Assembly (NCBI GenBank): GCA_045536815.1
Contig: JAZSOH010000004.1
Span: 1-64,000 of the forward strand
Length of the DNA stretch: 64,000 nucleotides
Direction: 5' to 3'
Source of the DNA: UMGS1279 sp045536815
GTDB lineage: Bacteria > Bacillota > Clostridia > Oscillospirales > Acutalibacteraceae
Under the pieces are notes generated by a model. The model saw nothing but the letters and a program-made list of their open reading frames with translations, was not told the origin of the DNA and did not search any database. The position numbers were made by a program, and so were the translations under genes. This document shows positions 48,096 through 56,801 of this stretch, in pieces; within the stretch, counting starts at the first letter, position 1, and every line of letters starts with the position of its first letter.

Positions 48096-49034
48096 TTACC
48101 GCCTTTTCGTAGTAATGGTAACTTTATCTTCCAAAAAATCAACCGTTATATCGCCGTCTAAATCGGTGCGAAGATATTTAACATTTTTATCATTTAAATT
48201 TGAAATTGTTTTGTTCGACGGGTGATTATAATAATTATTATATCCACAGCTTGCTACTGTAAGCCTGGGGGAAAGTTTTTCTATAAAATCATCCGACGAA
48301 GAACTGCTCGAACCGTGATGGCCAAGTTTCAAAAAATCGGTTTTAAAGCCCGGGTATTTATTTAAAAAGTCTTTTTCAATATCTGAGCTTGCATCACCCG
48401 TGAAAAGAAACCCTACACTGTCTATTATAACCGAAACAAAAAGTGAGCGATTATTTTCTTCGCGAGATTTTTCATCCATATAAAGAATTTCCAAGCTGCC
48501 GCTTTCGAAGGTTTCTTTAAGCCCGACATAAGGCTCTATAAGGTTTATATTATGTTTTTCGATTTTAGCGAAAAACTCTTTTGCAAGTGCCTCGTCGGTA
48601 TCGTCTCCACCACTTTTTGAAACAACTATATTTTTGATTTTTATTTGATCATGTAAATTTAAAAATCCACCAAAATGGTCCTTATGAAGATGGGTAACAA
48701 CCGCCAAATCTATATCCTCTACACCCAGTCTTCTTAGCGCCTTATATACAGTCTTTCTATCATCTTCAAGGCCGAAATCTATAACAATACATTTATCCTT
48801 TACCTTAATTATTGTACAATCACCTTGACCGACTGCTAAAAACTGAACTAAGGTAGAGCTGCTATTTATCGCCGAAATCTTAAAGGTTTGACTAATAAAT
48901 TTTGAAGGAGAAAAAGTGGTAATTCCCACCTTATAGGAACCCTCTAAAACAATTAAAGCGGATAAAATAACTGAAACTAAAATTACTATAAAACGCTTAT
49001 TTTCTTTTTTGGCTTTTTGCTTTTGATTTTCCAC
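48096..49034 (-). CDS. Membrane-anchored ComEC-like metallo-beta-lactamase-fold hydrolase
   Basis: About 312 residues. A basic N-terminus and one membrane span (FIVILVSVILSALIVLEG) precede an external hydrolase domain with QFLAVGQGDCTII, VVTHLHKDHFGGF, LFTGDASSD, LGHHGSSSSSSDDF and NHPSNKT. It is a paralogue of the gene at 8.7 kb. I choose the GTG with AAAGGG 8 nt upstream; a GTG three codons before overlaps the site. The gene starts inside the 3' end of the YgiQ gene (about 38 bp overlap), so the three genes form one operon. Confidence 0.82.
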   Translation of the reverse strand: MENQKQKAKKENKRFIVILVSVILSALIVLEGSYKVGITTFSPSKFISQTFKISAINSSSTLVQFLAVGQGDCTIIKVKDKCIVIDFGLEDDRKTVYKALRRLGVEDIDLAVVTHLHKDHFGGFLNLHDQIKIKNIVVSKSGGDDTDEALAKEFFAKIEKHNINLIEPYVGLKETFESGSLEILYMDEKSREENNRSLFVSVIIDSVGFLFTGDASSDIEKDFLNKYPGFKTDFLKLGHHGSSSSSSDDFIEKLSPRLTVASCGYNNYYNHPSNKTISNLNDKNVKYLRTDLDGDITVDFLEDKVTITTKRR

Positions 49035-50895
49035 CTTTAGCACCCTTTCTTATGCTTCTGATAGGATGCCTTTTTTTGTTTTGCGTTTCTTTTTTAACAA
49101 AGTAGCCCTTTGGTGGCTTTATAAGACAATTTTCATCGAAGCCTATAAGGTCTGTTCTGCCTATTTTTTTGAGAGCTTTAACAATAATGGCGGCATTTTC
49201 TTCTTTGAAATATTGAAGCAGTGCGCGCTGCATTTGCTTTTCTTCGGCGGTTTTTGCTACGAAAACAGGCTTTAAAGTATATGGGTCAAGCCCTGTATAG
49301 AACATACAGGTTGAAACCGTGCCCGGCGTTGGATAAAAGTCTTGAACCTGTCTTGGATGAATTCTCTGCTTTTTAAGAAAAAGTGCAAGTTCCACCGCGT
49401 CGTTTAAGGTGCTTCCCGGGTGGCTGGACATAAGGTATGGTACCAAATACTGCTCCTTACCTACGCCCTTAGTGATTTCGTAAAACCTTTTTTGGAACTT
49501 TAAATATTCCTCTATATGCGGTTTCCCCATTTTATCTAAAACTGCAGCCGAACAGTGCTCGGGAGCAACCTTCAATTGACCGCTAACATGGTTTTTAACA
49601 AGCTCTTTGAAAAAGCTTTCATTTTTGTCGGCGATAAGATAATCATACCTTATGCCTGAACGAATAAAAATACTCTTAATCTTAGGTATTTTGGACATTT
49701 CTCTCAGTATATCCAAATATTCGGTATGGTCTACTTCAAGGCTTGGGCATCTTTTAGGGGCAAGGCATTTTTTGCCTTTGCAAAGTCCCCTTTCAAGTTG
49801 ACCCTTACAAGAGGGCTTTCTAAAGTTGGCGGTTGGGCCACCAACATCATGAATATAACCCTTAAAGTTTTTGTCGTTTGCAAGAAGTTTTGCTTCCCTT
49901 AAAACCGACTCTTTACTTCTTACCGTAATTTGCCTACCCTGATGGTATGCTATTGAGCAAAAATTACAAGCACCAAAGCAACCTCTATTATGGGTTATAG
50001 AAAACTGTACCTCTTTTATTGCAGGTACACCGCCCATTTTTTCATAAACAGGGTGATATGTTCTTTCAAAGGGTAGGGCATAAACCTCATCCATCTCGGC
50101 GGTGGTGAGTGGCGGCATTGGCGGATTTTGAACAACATATTCTCCGCCATCTTGCATTTGAATAAGTCTTTTTCCGCGAACGCTATCGTGTTCGTCATAC
50201 TCAACCCTACAAGCACTCGCGTATGCCTCTTTAGAGTCTGCTACCTTTTGGAAAGACGGAAGCATTATACCATTTATTCCGTCAATATTCTTTGTTTTAA
50301 AACACGTCCCCAGAACATCGGTAATTTCGCTTATATGTTTGCCGCTTTCAAGCGCCTTAGCAATCTCCAAAATAGATTTTTCACCCATACCAAAGGATAA
50401 AATATCGGCCTTACTGTCGGTGAGCACCGACTGCATAACGCTATCATTCCAATAATCGTAATGGGCAAATCTTCTAAGAGATGCCTCAATACCACCTATA
50501 ACAATGGCAGCATCGGGATATTTTTCTCTTATAAGACGCGAATATACTGTAACTGCTCTATCGGGCCTTAGCCCCGCCTTATTACCAGGGGAATAAGCAT
50601 CATCGCTTCTTTTTCTTTTGGCGGCGGTATAGTGCGCCACCATTGAATCAATATTTCCCGCATTAACCAAAAATGCATATTTAGGTTTTCCAAACTCAGA
50701 AATTCCATCTGTATTTTTAAACTGCGGCTGTGAGATTATGCAAACCGAAAAGCCCTTACTCTCTAAAAGGCGCGACAAAATAGCCGTACCAAATGATGGA
50801 TGGTCAACATACGCATCACCTGTTACAAAAACAAAATCGGGTGTTTCTATTCCGCGCGAAAGCGCCTCTTTTTTAGTAATGGGCAAAAAACTCAT
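48997..50895 (-). CDS. YgiQ-family (UPF0313) radical SAM protein
   Basis: 632 residues. The N-terminal domain (FLPITKKEALSRG, FVFVTGDAYVDHPSFG) is B12-binding-like, then HNRGCFGACNFCSIAYHQGR carries the CxxxCxxC radical-SAM cluster motif. GYIHDVGGPTANFR and QVQDFYPTPGTVSTCMFYTG are YgiQ-specific. Reaction unknown. The last ~25 residues are very basic (KKRHPIRSIRKGAKGGKSK), suggesting RNA or DNA contact. It is 14 nt downstream of the translocase gene. Confidence 0.9.
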   Translation of the reverse strand: MSFLPITKKEALSRGIETPDFVFVTGDAYVDHPSFGTAILSRLLESKGFSVCIISQPQFKNTDGISEFGKPKYAFLVNAGNIDSMVAHYTAAKRKRSDDAYSPGNKAGLRPDRAVTVYSRLIREKYPDAAIVIGGIEASLRRFAHYDYWNDSVMQSVLTDSKADILSFGMGEKSILEIAKALESGKHISEITDVLGTCFKTKNIDGINGIMLPSFQKVADSKEAYASACRVEYDEHDSVRGKRLIQMQDGGEYVVQNPPMPPLTTAEMDEVYALPFERTYHPVYEKMGGVPAIKEVQFSITHNRGCFGACNFCSIAYHQGRQITVRSKESVLREAKLLANDKNFKGYIHDVGGPTANFRKPSCKGQLERGLCKGKKCLAPKRCPSLEVDHTEYLDILREMSKIPKIKSIFIRSGIRYDYLIADKNESFFKELVKNHVSGQLKVAPEHCSAAVLDKMGKPHIEEYLKFQKRFYEITKGVGKEQYLVPYLMSSHPGSTLNDAVELALFLKKQRIHPRQVQDFYPTPGTVSTCMFYTGLDPYTLKPVFVAKTAEEKQMQRALLQYFKEENAAIIVKALKKIGRTDLIGFDENCLIKPPKGYFVKKETQNKKRHPIRSIRKGAKGGKSKAKSQKRK

Positions 50896-50909
50896 TTTAA
50901 ATCTCCGGT

Positions 50910-53420
50910 TTATTCTTCGATAGTCTCTACTTCTTCACTTGGGGCCAGAGCCTGTTTTTCAAGCCACTCTGCCTGAGAGATAAGCACCTGCCTTGGCTTA
51001 GAACCTTCATAAGGCCCTACAACACCAAGCGCTTCCATTTCGTCTACTATCCTTGCCGCTCTTGCATAGCCAAGCTTTAGCCTTCTTTGAAGCAAAGATG
51101 TAGAAGCCTGTCCCGCCTCAATAACACATTCGATAGCCTTTTCTATCATCGGGTCATTATCCGAAGAGGCGGCACCATCGTTTTTGTGGCCTTTTTCTTT
51201 TCCTGCGGTGGCAAGAGTTTCAATAGTATCGCTTATATCCTTATCGTAATCGGCAGTTTTGCCGTTTTTAACGAAGTTAACAACCCTTTCAACCTCAGCG
51301 TCGCTAACAAAGCAACCTTGTATACGGGTGGGCTTATTAGAGCCAACAGGACAAAATAGCATATCACCCTTGCCAAGAAGCTTCTCAGCGCCGCCCATAT
51401 CTAAAATTGTACGGCTATCAATTTGAGAAGAAACCGCAAAAGCAATTCTTGTTGGAACGTTTGCCTTAATAAGACCTGTAACAACGTCAACCGACGGGCG
51501 CTGAGTTGCTATAATAAGGTGCATACCCGCCGCACGAGCCTTTTGCGCAATACGGCAAATAGAATCTTCAACCTCTTTAGGCGCCGTCATCATAAGGTCG
51601 GCAAGCTCGTCGATAATAATAACGATGTGATACATTTTTTGTAAATCATCGCTCATCTCGGCTAGGTGATTATACCCCTCAAGATTACGTACATCATTCT
51701 CGGCAAAAAGACGATAACGTTTTTCCATTTCGGTAACCGCCCAGCCAAGAGCACCCGAAGCTTTTCTGGGGTCAGTAACAACCGGCACCAAAAGATGCGG
51801 AATTCCGTTATACACACCAAGCTCAACCACCTTAGGGTCAATCATTAAAAGCCTTACATCGTCGGGAGATGCCTTATAAAGAAGGCTCATAATAATCGAG
51901 TTAATACAAACCGATTTACCTGAGCCGGTAGAACCCGCAATAAGTCCGTGCGGCATTTTTGCAATATCGGTCATAACGGCATTACCACCTATATCCTTAC
52001 CAAGCGCAACGGTTAACTTACTTTTGGCAGCCTTAAAGGAATTTGTTTCTAAAATTTCTTTAATACCAACCATTGAGGTGGCTTTATTTGGAACCTCAAT
52101 ACCTACCGCCGCCTTATTAGGAATAGGAGCCTCAATACGAACTCCCGCAGTAGCAAGGTTAAGGGCAATATCATCTGCAAGGCCTGTTATTTTGCTGATT
52201 TTAACACCAACCGACGGTTGAAGCTCATACCTTGTAACCGCAGGGCCTCTGCTAACGTCAACTACCCTTGTTTCAACACCAAAGCTTTTTAGCACATTAA
52301 CAAGATTTTCGGCAGTTGCCCTTAGTTCTTTTTCGGAAATAGGGCCAAACTTATTTTTATTTTCATTTAAAAGCGAAAGGTCGGGGAATTCGTAAACCTC
52401 CTCATACTCTTCGCCCTCCATAACCTCTTTGGTGAAGGCGTTTGTTTCCTCTTTTACGTTAATCTTTTCGCCATCGTCCATAGTGGCGGTATGTACTGCG
52501 TTTTCGTCTGCCGAAATATCGGTAGCGTCGCCTGTATCAAGCACCGTTTGTTTAGGATTTTCCTTCGCTCCAAATAGTTTTTTGGAAGCTCTTGTTCTGG
52601 TTTTCTTTTCGACTTTTTCGGTTTCATCTTCTTCGCCAAAATTATAACTATCAATAAGCTTTTGGCCTTTATCCTCTGTTCCAAAATTGTCACCGCTAAA
52701 AGCGAATTTTCTTTCATCAGGGATATCATCAACCGAAACATTTATATTAAATTTTCTTTCCTTATTTCTTTTTTCCTCTTGAGTTGCGGCCTCGGCAATC
52801 TGCCTTTGGGTTGAACGAACAGGTTTTGAAAGCGCGCGGAAAAACCCTATAAGTGTTGTTCCTGTAATAAGCATTAAAAGAACAAAAATTATAATAAAGA
52901 TAATTACCGCCGCACCTGCAGTACCACAAGCAAGACGTATTGGTGTTCCTACCAAAGCGCCAACTGCACCGCCGCTTGCAAGCGACACACCCTTTTCAAA
53001 TCCAAGCTTTACACACTCTATAAAGCCTTCACCCTCAGAGGTTGTGAAGATATCAATAACCGCATCTATAAATACAAATAAAAATGCAGTCTCCCAAATT
53101 CTTGCCTTTACGGAAAATTTCAGCCTATCCATAGCCGCAAAAACGGCAATAACGCCCAAAATTACAGGCAAAGCAAAAACACCTATACCAAAAAGCCCAA
53201 ATAAAGTATTATGTAGCCAAAGCCAAGCAGTTTGTCCCTTGATTATTATTAAAAACAAGGTGAGTACGGCAAGGGCAAAAAGCAGTATTGAAGCAGTTTC
53301 TTTTCTTCCTCCATAATTTTCTTTTTGTTTTGTTGGAGTAGCTTTTTTAGACTGTTTCTTTCTGGTAATTTCGGTAGCGCTAGCCGATTTTTTCTTTGGT
53401 CCAGTGCGCTTTTGTGCCAT
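50910..53420 (-). CDS. spoIIIE: DNA translocase FtsK/SpoIIIE
   Basis: 836 residues. Four membrane spans follow a basic N-terminus. An acidic linker leads to the motor with GLIAGSTGSGKSVCINSI (Walker A) and HIVIIIDELADLMM (Walker B), and the C-terminal gamma winged helix QASTSLLQRRLKLGYARAA. It pumps chromosome into the forespore and resolves septum-trapped DNA. The neighbouring tepA gene is also next to spoIIIE in Bacillus, favouring the SpoIIIE name. Confidence 0.93.
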   Translation of the reverse strand: MAQKRTGPKKKSASATEITRKKQSKKATPTKQKENYGGRKETASILLFALAVLTLFLIIIKGQTAWLWLHNTLFGLFGIGVFALPVILGVIAVFAAMDRLKFSVKARIWETAFLFVFIDAVIDIFTTSEGEGFIECVKLGFEKGVSLASGGAVGALVGTPIRLACGTAGAAVIIFIIIFVLLMLITGTTLIGFFRALSKPVRSTQRQIAEAATQEEKRNKERKFNINVSVDDIPDERKFAFSGDNFGTEDKGQKLIDSYNFGEEDETEKVEKKTRTRASKKLFGAKENPKQTVLDTGDATDISADENAVHTATMDDGEKINVKEETNAFTKEVMEGEEYEEVYEFPDLSLLNENKNKFGPISEKELRATAENLVNVLKSFGVETRVVDVSRGPAVTRYELQPSVGVKISKITGLADDIALNLATAGVRIEAPIPNKAAVGIEVPNKATSMVGIKEILETNSFKAAKSKLTVALGKDIGGNAVMTDIAKMPHGLIAGSTGSGKSVCINSIIMSLLYKASPDDVRLLMIDPKVVELGVYNGIPHLLVPVVTDPRKASGALGWAVTEMEKRYRLFAENDVRNLEGYNHLAEMSDDLQKMYHIVIIIDELADLMMTAPKEVEDSICRIAQKARAAGMHLIIATQRPSVDVVTGLIKANVPTRIAFAVSSQIDSRTILDMGGAEKLLGKGDMLFCPVGSNKPTRIQGCFVSDAEVERVVNFVKNGKTADYDKDISDTIETLATAGKEKGHKNDGAASSDNDPMIEKAIECVIEAGQASTSLLQRRLKLGYARAARIVDEMEALGVVGPYEGSKPRQVLISQAEWLEKQALAPSEEVETIEE

Positions 53421-53505
53421 TTTATAGGCCCTCCTTTTAATTCGAAATTGTAACGCCTCACAAAAATATTTTTCATTTTTTATGTATTGGGGAAGTCCCC
53501 CGTAA

Positions 53506-54219
53506 TTATACTTTTTTATTTTCTATCAAACCGTAAAGATGCGACAAAGCATCGCAAAGGCTTCCCACCTCGTCGATAAGACCAATTTTTACGGCATCTT
53601 CGCCGCAAAGCACCGTTCCCATATCGGTAGCAAGCTCGCCGGTGTTCATCATAAGCTTTTTTAGTTTTTCGGCGGTGATATTAGAACTTTTTGTGACAAA
53701 CCCCGTAATTCTTTCCTGCATTTTTTCAAAGTAATTAAGTGTTTGAGGCACACCTAAAACAAGACCGCTTGTCCTGACAGGATGAATTGTCATAGTAGCC
53801 GACGGAACAATAAACGACCTGTTGGCAGAAACTGCCAAGGGAACACCAATAGAATGTCCGCCACCAAGAACAAGGGAAACGGTAGGTTTGCTCATACCTG
53901 AAATAAGCTCGGCAAGTGCAAGACCCGCTTCAACGTCGCCGCCTACTGTATTTAAAATAACAAGCATACCCTTAATATCAGGGTCCTCCTCAACCGCAAC
54001 AAGCTGTGGAATAATATGCTCATATTTAGTAGACTTGTTTCCCTGAGGAAGCTCAACATGGCCTTCTATTTCACCCGCTATTATAAGGCAATGAATATGG
54101 TGCTTACCCTTTGCCGTTACGGTGCCCGTTTGTTCAATTTGTTCAAGCTGTTTTTCGGTAACACCCTTTTTATCTGTACCGCTGTTCTTATCATCATTTT
54201 TGTTTATATTTGAAAACAT
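53506..54219 (-). CDS. tepA: ClpP-class serine protease TepA-like
   Basis: 237 residues with a ClpP/crotonase fold. The hydrophilic N-terminus is followed by VILNTVGGDVEAGLALAELI, GGGHSIGVPLAVSANRSF with the nucleophile Ser, and MTIHPVRTSGLVLG with the His. TepA (YmfB) is linked to forespore small acid-soluble protein turnover and protein export in Bacillus. Position upstream of spoIIIE matches Bacillus gene order. The ribosome site GAGGTG is good. Confidence 0.85.
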   Translation of the reverse strand: MFSNINKNDDKNSGTDKKGVTEKQLEQIEQTGTVTAKGKHHIHCLIIAGEIEGHVELPQGNKSTKYEHIIPQLVAVEEDPDIKGMLVILNTVGGDVEAGLALAELISGMSKPTVSLVLGGGHSIGVPLAVSANRSFIVPSATMTIHPVRTSGLVLGVPQTLNYFEKMQERITGFVTKSSNITAEKLKKLMMNTGELATDMGTVLCGEDAVKIGLIDEVGSLCDALSHLYGLIENKKV

Positions 54220-54351
54220 ATTTTTAACACCTCAAGTAACATTTTTAAGTGAGCAAGCGTTAATACATATTGTTTCAAATATAAAGATAGATATACACAT
54301 TTTATTATACAATTTTTACCTTAATAATTCAAGAGATTTTTAACTAAAAAA

Positions 54352-54386
54352 GCAAAAAAACTGCCACCTTTTAAACAGGTGGCAGT
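54352..54386 (-). terminator. Terminator of the yebC-like gene
   Basis: ACTGCCACCT and AGGTGGCAGT pair around TTTAAAC; the minus strand continues into TTTTTTTGC. Confidence 0.85.
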
Positions 54387-54400
54387 GCATATATTTCTTA

Positions 54401-55132
54401 TTATTCTTCAGGCATCTCCCAGTTGTGCCAAATATCCTGAACATCATCGTTTTCTTCTAAAATATCTATAAGCTTTTCCATTTTAACTACGTCATCAGGA
54501 TTATCCAAAACTGTTGTGGTAGTAGGTACGTAAGCAACCTCAGCAGAAAGGACAGAGTAACCTGCTTGTTCCAAAGCATCTCTTACTGCACCAAGGTCGT
54601 TAGGACCTGTAACAATCTCAAAAACACCGTCTTCTGCGCTAAAGTCTTCTGCACCCGCTTCAAGAGCTGCTTCCATTACGGTATCTTCATCAAGACCCTC
54701 AGAATCAATAGTAATTACGCCTTGGCGGTTGAACATAAACATAACCGAGCCGGGTTGTCCCATATTTCCGCCGAACTTATCGAAATAATGCCTTAAATCG
54801 CCGGCAGTACGGTTACGGTTATCGGTTAAGGTTTCAACGATAACAGCAACACCCGAAGGACCATAACCCTCATAAACTATATCCTCATAGTTACTCGAAT
54901 CGCCCTCGCCTGCGGCTTTTTTAATAATTCTTTCGATATTATCATTAGGCACGTTAGCAGCTTTTGCCTTTGCAATTACGTCCTTTAGTTTTGAGTTAAC
55001 ATTGGGATCGGGACCGCCTGATTTAACAACAACCGCAAGTTCTCTACCAATTTTGGTGAACACCTTTGCTCTTTGTTGGTCTGTCTTTTCCTTTTTTCTC
55101 TTAATTGTGCTCCATTTGGAATGTCCTGACAT
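54401..55132 (-). CDS. YebC/PmpR-family protein (TACO1 family)
   Basis: A 243-residue protein of the YebC family, near the standard 240. MSGHSKWSTIKRKKEKTDQQ is the invariant start, then GGPDPNVNSKLKDVIAKAKA, ADLRHYFDKFGGNMGQPGS within a loop, and late VYEGYGPSGVAVIVE. Older annotation calls these transcriptional regulators; recent work links YebC/TACO1 proteins to ribosomes translating proline-rich stretches. It follows a small membrane-protein gene in the same direction. Confidence 0.95.
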   Translation of the reverse strand: MSGHSKWSTIKRKKEKTDQQRAKVFTKIGRELAVVVKSGGPDPNVNSKLKDVIAKAKAANVPNDNIERIIKKAAGEGDSSNYEDIVYEGYGPSGVAVIVETLTDNRNRTAGDLRHYFDKFGGNMGQPGSVMFMFNRQGVITIDSEGLDEDTVMEAALEAGAEDFSAEDGVFEIVTGPNDLGAVRDALEQAGYSVLSAEVAYVPTTTTVLDNPDDVVKMEKLIDILEENDDVQDIWHNWEMPEE

Positions 55133-55147
55133 TTTTTATTCTCCTTT

Positions 55148-55813
55148 TCAGTTATATGCCCTTATAATATTTTGAATAATTTTATCTGCCCTTGCAACAC
55201 ACTCATCAATATTACCGCTGTTTTCTATGAGTGTGCCCTTTACAATTCGTCTTGTAAGCAAAAGCTCATTTGGCCACTTATAGCTTGAATCGAAGCCTTT
55301 TTTTGCATTTTCATAAAACGCTGTATCTGAAAGAGGAAAATATTTTCCGTTTTCTTTTGAAAGCTCTAAATCCTCTGCAAAACCGTTTTTAAAGACCTTC
55401 TCAAGCCAATCGAAGCAGGCCTTATCCATTAAAAAGATTAAGATATTTTCTTCCTTCATAGCGATTGATTGAATTTTTTGCCTTTTGCCTTCAATAATTT
55501 GACGCGCGCTATCTTTCTCACTAAAAGAGCAGTCAATAATATTTATATTTATCTCACCGTCGCCGTTTTCATCTTCCAGGTGCTTTATAAGTTCATTTTT
55601 TATACCCTCAATTTGAGTAGGCACCATTTCGACCGATGAAGTTGCCAAAACAAACTGATAATCGTAATCGACACGCGACGCACACTGAGTAACGCTTACC
55701 ACCAACGCAAAAGCAACTACAATACAGACGATAGTATGATATTTATAGTAATACCAAAAATTTTCAAGCCACTGCCTAAGCTTATTTGGCTTAGAACTTT
55801 TTTTATTTTCCAT
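55148..55813 (-). CDS. Membrane-anchored protein of unknown function
   Basis: 221 residues, not assigned to a named family. A basic N-terminus (KKSSKPNKLRQWLENFWYYY) precedes one transmembrane helix (TIVCIVVAFALVVSVTQCA), then a soluble outer domain with DGEININIIDCSF, ILIFLMDKACFDWLEK and DSSYKWPNELLLTRRI. I choose the second of two nearby ATGs, which keeps AAAGGAATG as ribosome site. It is in the same direction as yebC and 16 nt from it. No enzyme motif is visible. Confidence 0.75.
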   Translation of the reverse strand: MENKKSSKPNKLRQWLENFWYYYKYHTIVCIVVAFALVVSVTQCASRVDYDYQFVLATSSVEMVPTQIEGIKNELIKHLEDENGDGEININIIDCSFSEKDSARQIIEGKRQKIQSIAMKEENILIFLMDKACFDWLEKVFKNGFAEDLELSKENGKYFPLSDTAFYENAKKGFDSSYKWPNELLLTRRIVKGTLIENSGNIDECVARADKIIQNIIRAYN

Positions 55814-55997
55814 TAAATTCATTCCTTTTTAATTACCAAAATATTATAACACCATTCCTTGCCTTTTTCAATAGGTTCCAAAACATTTTACAATTTGTCA
55901 AATTTTTAAAACCCGCGTTTTGAATAAAGATTTATATTTAGACAAAAATATAAATAACATCAAATGAAAGGAATGGAGCAAAGCTCTCGCGAATAAT

Positions 55998-56699
55998 ATG
56001 AAAAAGGATAGATTAAATAAATTTTTAAACGGCAAAGGATTTTATGTTGCCCTTGGTATTTGCCTTATTGCAATAGGTTTTTCGGCTTGGAGCGGTTATT
56101 CGGCCTTTAAGGCTACCGATGGTGATAAGCATACCGAAAACGATAGCAGCCTTATTATAACACCTTCCAGCAGTGCCCAACAAAATAGTGAAGCCTTGGT
56201 TAATGAAGAAAAAGAAGACATTAAATACGAAAGCGACACCGAATCGGCAGAGCCTGTGGAAAGCGCTACTAAAGCAGAAGCCCCTGCGGCAAAATACTTT
56301 CTTTATCCCGTAAACGGAGAAATTATAAAGGATTTTTCTGACACCGAGCTTCAGTTTTCGCTAACCTACAACGATATGAGACTTCACACCGGAATTGATA
56401 TTGCCGCCGACCTTAAAACTGCAGTAAACTCTTCGGGAGACGGAACAGTAATTTTCGCAGGCAAAGATGAGCTTTTAGGCTACACTGTTAAAATCGACCA
56501 CGGCAACAATATTACCGCAGTTTATGCCGGCCTTAGCGAGGCTCTAAAAGTAAAAGAAGGCGACATAGTAACTAGTGGAACCAACATCGGTTCAATAGGT
56601 GTTGTAACAAGCGAATGTGTTGATGCGCCCCATCTTCATTTAGAATTTTACGACAACTCTCTACCCGTTTCTCCTCTTTCTCTTTTATCAGATAACTAA
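55998..56699 (+). CDS. M23 metallopeptidase, SpoIIQ-like
   Basis: 233 residues. A single N-terminal span (YVALGICLIAIGFSAW) is followed by a Ser/Glu-rich linker and a LytM/M23 domain with LHTGIDIA (Zn ligands His and Asp), GYTVKIDHGNNITAVYAGL, and APHLHLEFY (HxH). SpoIIQ of Bacillus forms the forespore side of the feeding channel with SpoIIIAH and has lost a zinc ligand. Clostridial forms keep the full set, as here. Cell-wall hydrolysis during engulfment is probable. Confidence 0.82.
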   Translation: MKKDRLNKFLNGKGFYVALGICLIAIGFSAWSGYSAFKATDGDKHTENDSSLIITPSSSAQQNSEALVNEEKEDIKYESDTESAEPVESATKAEAPAAKYFLYPVNGEIIKDFSDTELQFSLTYNDMRLHTGIDIAADLKTAVNSSGDGTVIFAGKDELLGYTVKIDHGNNITAVYAGLSEALKVKEGDIVTSGTNIGSIGVVTSECVDAPHLHLEFYDNSLPVSPLSLLSDN

Positions 56700-56726
56700 T
56701 CCTGCCTCCGCCATCGTTTAGAGGCA

Positions 56727-56768
56727 AAAAAATTCCCCCGCCTTTTTTAAAAAGACGGGGGAATTTTT
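56727..56768. terminator. Bidirectional terminator
   Basis: AAAAATTCCCCCG and CGGGGGAATTTTT flank a T/A-rich loop, between the converging M23 and EF-G-like genes. Confidence 0.88.
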
Positions 56769-56801
56769 ATGGGGTTCCCAAAGAGGAATATCTTTTATGT
56801 T

